From UBA3064 sp023258775 (GTDB lineage Bacteria; Pseudomonadota; Gammaproteobacteria; Burkholderiales; Burkholderiaceae_E), in assembly GCA_044355655.1 (NCBI GenBank), contig JBIKXS010000026.1:1-42919 (forward strand): DNA of 42,919 nt, given 5' to 3'. The notes below the pieces were generated by a model that had not been told where the DNA came from, ran no database searches, and saw only the letters and a program-made list of their open reading frames with translations. The translations under genes and the position numbers were made by a program. Of the stretch, positions 39,969-42,919 are shown piece by piece. Numbering within the stretch: position 1 is the first letter of the stretch; every line of letters begins with the position of its first letter.

Positions 39969-40799
39969 ATGGACCGAAAAATTTTTGAGGACCTCCATGC
40001 AGGGGGTGACCCAACACAATTGCTTGCAGCTCTTGCTGCCGTTGATCAACTCCACGGAAGCCACCATCCAGCACGAGCTCTCAACGAGCTCGGTCGGAGT
40101 TTAAACAAGCAATTTATAGGAGAATTGGATCGTCTTGCTCGTCGGTCAAACCTCTCCGTCCCCAAACTTCGGTTCTCATTCGCAAATATTTCACCAAGCG
40201 AACTGCAGCGACCAATTCGTGCCGATGCTAAAGCGCTTGACGCATTGAATGCGAAAGTGAATTCGGTGACGTTAGTTATTTATATGACCTATACCCAACT
40301 GTCTAGGGATTACCCAGATCTTCAACTTGTTACGACAGTTGTAAAACTTCAAACGGGCGAGTCAGAAAGTTTCACGGTTACTGCGCCTGTATCAAACGCG
40401 GGTGAAGTGGTTGCAAAGGAAGTGTTTGATTACTTCTACGGTAACCGATTTCCTCCGTACAGAAATCCAATGGCAGATAAACAATGGGTTTTACCGGCTC
40501 CAGGACATAGAGACCAACTGGTTTCGCGGGATTTGGCACAAAGGCATTGCAGATTACAGGGAGGAACTTTGCCAACGAGCGATGAATTGGAGGCGGGTGA
40601 GGCCGCAGGATTACACCACGGCGGTGTTTCGTTAGCTCCCCGGTCGCACTATCACACACTGACCGGTCTGTATTACAGTTCAGAAACTGCAAATGTTGCT
40701 GGTAAAAACCGACTGAATCAGGAAGCATGGGCTAGCAACGGTTACTACTATTGCGTAAAAGCTCGGAATGGCAACTCCGTAGCTTCTAATCAACGATGA
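39969..40799 (+). CDS. Orphan protein with Lcl/FGE-like C-terminal segment
   Basis: This gene was not recognised with confidence. From ATG at 39969 the product is 276 residues; the frame is open back to an ATG at 39807, but that extension looks non-coding. No signal peptide or membrane helix is seen. The N-terminal part is helical ('AALAAVDQLHGSHHPARALN'), and the middle has beta-like 'SVTLVIYMTYTQLSRDYPDL'. The C-terminal ~80 residues ('CRLQGGTLPTSDELEAGEAA' to 'WASNGYYYCVKA') resemble the Lcl/DUF1566 or formylglycine-enzyme-like fold, where 'LPTxxE' motifs and paired cysteines are common. This is a pattern resemblance only. Codon use appears A+T-richer than in the core genes, consistent with an accessory region. 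Confidence 0.6.
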   Translation: MDRKIFEDLHAGGDPTQLLAALAAVDQLHGSHHPARALNELGRSLNKQFIGELDRLARRSNLSVPKLRFSFANISPSELQRPIRADAKALDALNAKVNSVTLVIYMTYTQLSRDYPDLQLVTTVVKLQTGESESFTVTAPVSNAGEVVAKEVFDYFYGNRFPPYRNPMADKQWVLPAPGHRDQLVSRDLAQRHCRLQGGTLPTSDELEAGEAAGLHHGGVSLAPRSHYHTLTGLYYSSETANVAGKNRLNQEAWASNGYYYCVKARNGNSVASNQR

Positions 40800-40848
40800 C
40801 CCATTGCCGGGTGAGTCGGAATCGTGATTTTTCAAGGGTCAATCTGTG

Positions 40849-41189
40849 ATGAAATTAGCAAAAAAACTGCCTATTAGGGTGTTCAGCACAATCATTTTTG
40901 CGCTCGGGCTAGCCTCTTGCTCAGTCAACACAACTTCGAGGCATTATTTAGTTGCTTCGTCTGCACCGATGCCCGCAAGTCTTTCAATAGCAACGGTGAA
41001 CGATGCCAGAATCTCACCATCAGTTACTATAGTTATTGATACTAAATCAAAGGCTGGAGTTGTTGGATACCAACCAATTAATGTAGCTAACCGCTTTTAT
41101 GCTTATCCTAGTTCGGGGACCGTCTAGACATCGGAAGCTCACTGGTTACCTTTAAGCCCTCCAACGATTCTGTGCACGCGTTTTGTTGA
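40849..41189 (+). pseudogene. Small lipoprotein gene, probably frameshifted near its 3' end
   Basis: The open frame 40849-41127 encodes 92 residues with a lipoprotein signal: basic start, hydrophobic core and lipobox 'LASC', with the modified cysteine about residue 25. It is not a recognised family. The frame ends abruptly at TAG (41125). Reading one base back at the GGGG run (41115-41118) gives 23 further sense codons, including 'DRLDIGSSLVTFKPSNDSVH', to a TGA at 41187; this looks like natural coding sequence. A single missing G, a real frameshift mutation, a sequencing error or slippage are all possible. The bounds given run to that second stop. It follows the orphan gene by 49 bp. Confidence 0.5.
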
Positions 41190-41233
41190 TTCAATTAATC
41201 AGGAATGTTACTTCTCATTAAATTAACCGACCA

Positions 41234-41821
41234 TCAATTCACGGTGTATTCAAATCGATACCGTCCGGCGTCAAGGCGACAACCAAAAACAATTTCTTTC
41301 GTAACAAGTCTCGTCGTCATCCCGGCATGCATATCTAACTCACGCAATGTAAGAATTGCCTTTCCGGGCATGCTGGCAAAAGTACCAATATAGCCCCAAC
41401 GAGAGATGAACTCGGAATTAGCAATTTTTGATGCATCCCTGGTTAGGGCCACGACGCCATCAGCGCTTAACCGCAATGCTCTACCAAGGTCGACTTGTCT
41501 CACCTTGTGACCACAGATTGTTGAGAGAGATCCCCTGGTGACTTCACCCAAGACAACGCCTGTGAACCCCGTTGCATGGGATGACACGTCTACGAAATCC
41601 GGTACCACCACGACATCTTGATCGGTGATCATCGGATTAACAGGCCCCGCGGTTGTCGGACAGAACGCAGTCGTCATTTCACTGACGATTTGCTTGATGT
41701 TCATTTGTGCTAAAGCTGCTGGTAATCGACCACCGCAAATCGCAGGTTCAGGGACCAAAGGAGCAGCACAACTTGCCAGCAAGAGGCAAGCCGCTAACGC
41801 CGTTGGTAACTTATAGTTCAC
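41234..41821 (-). CDS. FlgO-like outer-membrane lipoprotein
   Basis: This is a 195-residue lipoprotein starting at GTG 41821, with signal peptide and lipobox 'LLLASCAAP'; the acylated Cys is near residue 17. The mature part resembles the FlgO domain: 'DQDVVVVPDFVDVSSHATGF', 'VVLGEVTRGSLSTICGHKVR', 'DLGRALRLSADGVVALTRD' and 'YIGTFASMPGKAILTLRELD'. FlgO in Vibrio is an outer-membrane flagellar-associated protein. No flagellar genes are visible here, so the role is open. The frame is open further upstream into the preceding gene; GTG was chosen because it begins the signal peptide. It follows the next FlgO-like gene by 28 bp and is probably in its operon. Confidence 0.72.
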   Translation of the reverse strand: MNYKLPTALAACLLLASCAAPLVPEPAICGGRLPAALAQMNIKQIVSEMTTAFCPTTAGPVNPMITDQDVVVVPDFVDVSSHATGFTGVVLGEVTRGSLSTICGHKVRQVDLGRALRLSADGVVALTRDASKIANSEFISRWGYIGTFASMPGKAILTLRELDMHAGMTTRLVTKEIVFGCRLDAGRYRFEYTVN

Positions 41822-41849
41822 GATACTGACTATCTTAGAAGAAGGTTGC

Positions 41850-42494
41850 CTAGTTCGTGACGCGTACCGTGGGGTAAACAACAGGGATAGAAACCAGATT
41901 ATTAACAAAACGATCCCTGGGTGCCCTTGATTGAGCGGTCGATTGAACGTGACCCGTTGCCACATCGATGATTCGAGCGCTGACAAGCACGCCATCAGTC
42001 GTTCTGGAGTAGGTGCCTACAAGGACATTACCTGCTGGGAACGACTCTCTAATTCGCCCCAGATCTCTGCTTAGTGAAAACTCGCCATTTGGATTGACGA
42101 TCACTGACTTGGTGATTCTCAAATCTACAACCTGCCAGCCTCGGACCTTTAACTCATGAATTAATTGTTCCCCAAGTAAACGTCCAAACGAAGTTGTTTC
42201 ACTTAGATTATCGAGATTCGAGAAGCTAGTCACCAATATCGGCTTGGTGTGTGATTCTGGGTCACGATTCCGATCAAGCTGGTCAGCTATAAAAATTACG
42301 TTCGCGTTAAAGGCGCCAGAAGGCGTCGACGCTTGCCTGGTTTCGATGGGTTGATACGAATACGTTGAAAACTCAACTGAACGGACACGGTTAGTTACGA
42401 TACTAGGATCAATTACTGTTACGGTTTCAGCGTTTGTAACGCCGAGAACACCAAGGCTGGCGATGCACACAGCTAACGACTTTTTCACTGACAT
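41850..42494 (-). CDS. FlgO-domain exported protein
   Basis: This 214-residue exported protein has a Sec signal peptide cleaved after 'VLGVTNA' (about residue 22). The C-terminal two-thirds matches the FlgO domain: 'PILVTSFSNLDNLSETTSFG', 'RLLGEQLIHELKVRGWQVVD', 'LRITKSVIVNPNGEFSLSRD' and 'NVLVGTYSRTTDGVLVSARI'. In Vibrio, FlgO is an outer-membrane protein needed for stable flagella. Here it sits in tandem with a second, divergent FlgO-like lipoprotein and downstream of a truncated lipoprotein gene, with no other flagellar gene in view. It may therefore be part of a surface or secretion structure other than the flagellum. Confidence 0.8.
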   Translation of the reverse strand: MSVKKSLAVCIASLGVLGVTNAETVTVIDPSIVTNRVRSVEFSTYSYQPIETRQASTPSGAFNANVIFIADQLDRNRDPESHTKPILVTSFSNLDNLSETTSFGRLLGEQLIHELKVRGWQVVDLRITKSVIVNPNGEFSLSRDLGRIRESFPAGNVLVGTYSRTTDGVLVSARIIDVATGHVQSTAQSRAPRDRFVNNLVSIPVVYPTVRVTN

Positions 42495-42508
42495 GTGTGA
42501 CTCCTGGT

Positions 42509-42799
42509 TTAGCGAGGTAAATAGCAGGCGGTATTCGCCTGGGCCACGACGCCTCCTGTAGAAGAGCGAAGGACGATTTGATCAACTGGAAGTACTTTAT
42601 CCCTCTCAGTAGGAACTTGGACCCGATATGTAACCGGGTAGTCATTGCAAGGTCCAGGCGTTGATACAGCGTACGCAACTCGTGGCTCACTTGCACAATT
42701 CATGCAAGTAGTGCCGGCGCTAACGACTGGAGGAGCAACGCGGGGGGCCTGTAAGGGCAAGTCCGCCGCCACTTCTGGAGGAATGTGCGCACAAGCGTA
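42509..42799 (-). pseudogene. Lipoprotein gene truncated at its 5' end by an IS element
   Basis: The frame reads 'YACAHIPPEVAADLPLQA' onward, about 95 residues after an 'AC' that looks like the end of a lipobox, with a 'CMNC' pair and a Cys near the C-terminus. Upstream of this cysteine the frame runs into the left end of an IS3-family element, where the reverse frame ('MAFRELRLPHPHLL') is antisense to the transposase start. The original start and signal peptide are therefore missing. It ends 14 bp before the start of the FlgO-domain gene, so it was probably the first gene of that operon. The product is not recognised. The exact junction, near 42790-42800, is uncertain. Confidence 0.6.
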
Positions 42800-42853
42800 G
42801 ACTTCCCGAAACTGGCAACAAGATGAAAATAGAGGCTTCCGTCCTTTTAGGAG

Positions 42854-42919
42854 ATGAGGATGAGGAAGTCGAAGTTCACGGAAAGCCAAATTGTGGCGAT
42901 CTTGGCCGAAGGCGACGCT
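42854..42919 (+). mobile_element. IS3-family transposase OrfA start (runs off the window)
   Basis: The last 66 bases encode 'MRMRKSKFTESQIVAILA' followed by 'EGDA', the characteristic N-terminus of IS3-family OrfA, a helix-turn-helix DNA-binding protein made with OrfB by programmed frameshifting. AGGAG at 42849-42853 precedes the ATG at 42854; ATG at 42860 is equally usable. The element continues beyond 42919. Its left terminal repeat probably begins between 42790 and 42800 ('GTAGACTTCCCGAAACTGG' region), but the end was not confirmed. Confidence 0.8.

Noticed and set aside
42800..42889. 5' part of the truncated lipoprotein frame as a real start
   Set aside because: It is antisense to the transposase start and IS leader, so it is not native sequence of that gene.

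Overview
The window is a stretch of bacterial chromosome, most likely from a betaproteobacterium of the order Burkholderiales. The main evidence is gene order: the end of a cytochrome c1 gene followed by sspA-sspB; a hemA-prfA-prmC-grxD run; a DUF3683-type flavin/iron-sulfur fusion followed by a DUF971 gene, ubiE, a Tim44-like gene and ubiJ; and a TctC (Bug) family periplasmic receptor. Genus cannot be named from sequence alone. Base composition was judged by eye, not computed.

Layout. 1-2438: respiratory chain end (cytochrome c1), stringent starvation proteins SspA/SspB and a tRNA-Thr. 2539-5306: universal stress protein and UbiX on the minus strand, a gamma-glutamyltransferase-family enzyme on the plus strand, and a 22-bp tandem array that contains the stop codons of two convergent genes. 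5299-10764 (minus): ilvA, then hemA, prfA, prmC and grxD, covering isoleucine and haem synthesis, translation termination and Fe-S handling. 10818-18288 (plus): a YqaA-like membrane protein, a 1354-residue YdiJ-like flavin/Fe-S dehydrogenase, DUF971, UbiE, Tim44-like and UbiJ. 18155-19748 (minus): an AI-2E family permease that overlaps ubiJ tail to tail, and a DUF486 membrane protein. 19791-23611 (plus): a PnuC-type transporter, a NadR-like P-loop kinase, a TPP riboswitch and a TonB-dependent receptor, read together as a thiamine salvage locus. 23682-30501 (plus): M16 peptidase, class III CoA-transferase, TctC receptor, a second threonine/serine dehydratase and a methyltransferase-like protein. 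30567-39311: peptidyl-dipeptidase Dcp, an MFS transporter, a zinc alcohol dehydrogenase, an EamA permease, a DUF2189 membrane protein, a folE-BLUF pair and a hydratase-family enzyme.

39429-42919 looks accessory: a histidine-rich small protein, short repeats, an orphan gene, a probably frameshifted small lipoprotein, two adjacent FlgO-like genes, and a lipoprotein gene whose 5' end is cut by the left edge of an IS3-family element that runs off the window. This part looks visibly more A+T-rich than the rest.

The points most worth following up are the thiamine salvage locus, the folE-BLUF operon, the 22-bp array that appears to have separated two overlapping genes, the SspB with a very long linker that still ends in a ClpX-binding-like motif, and the IS-bounded FlgO-like cluster. 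No wholly new defence or mobile system was recognised.
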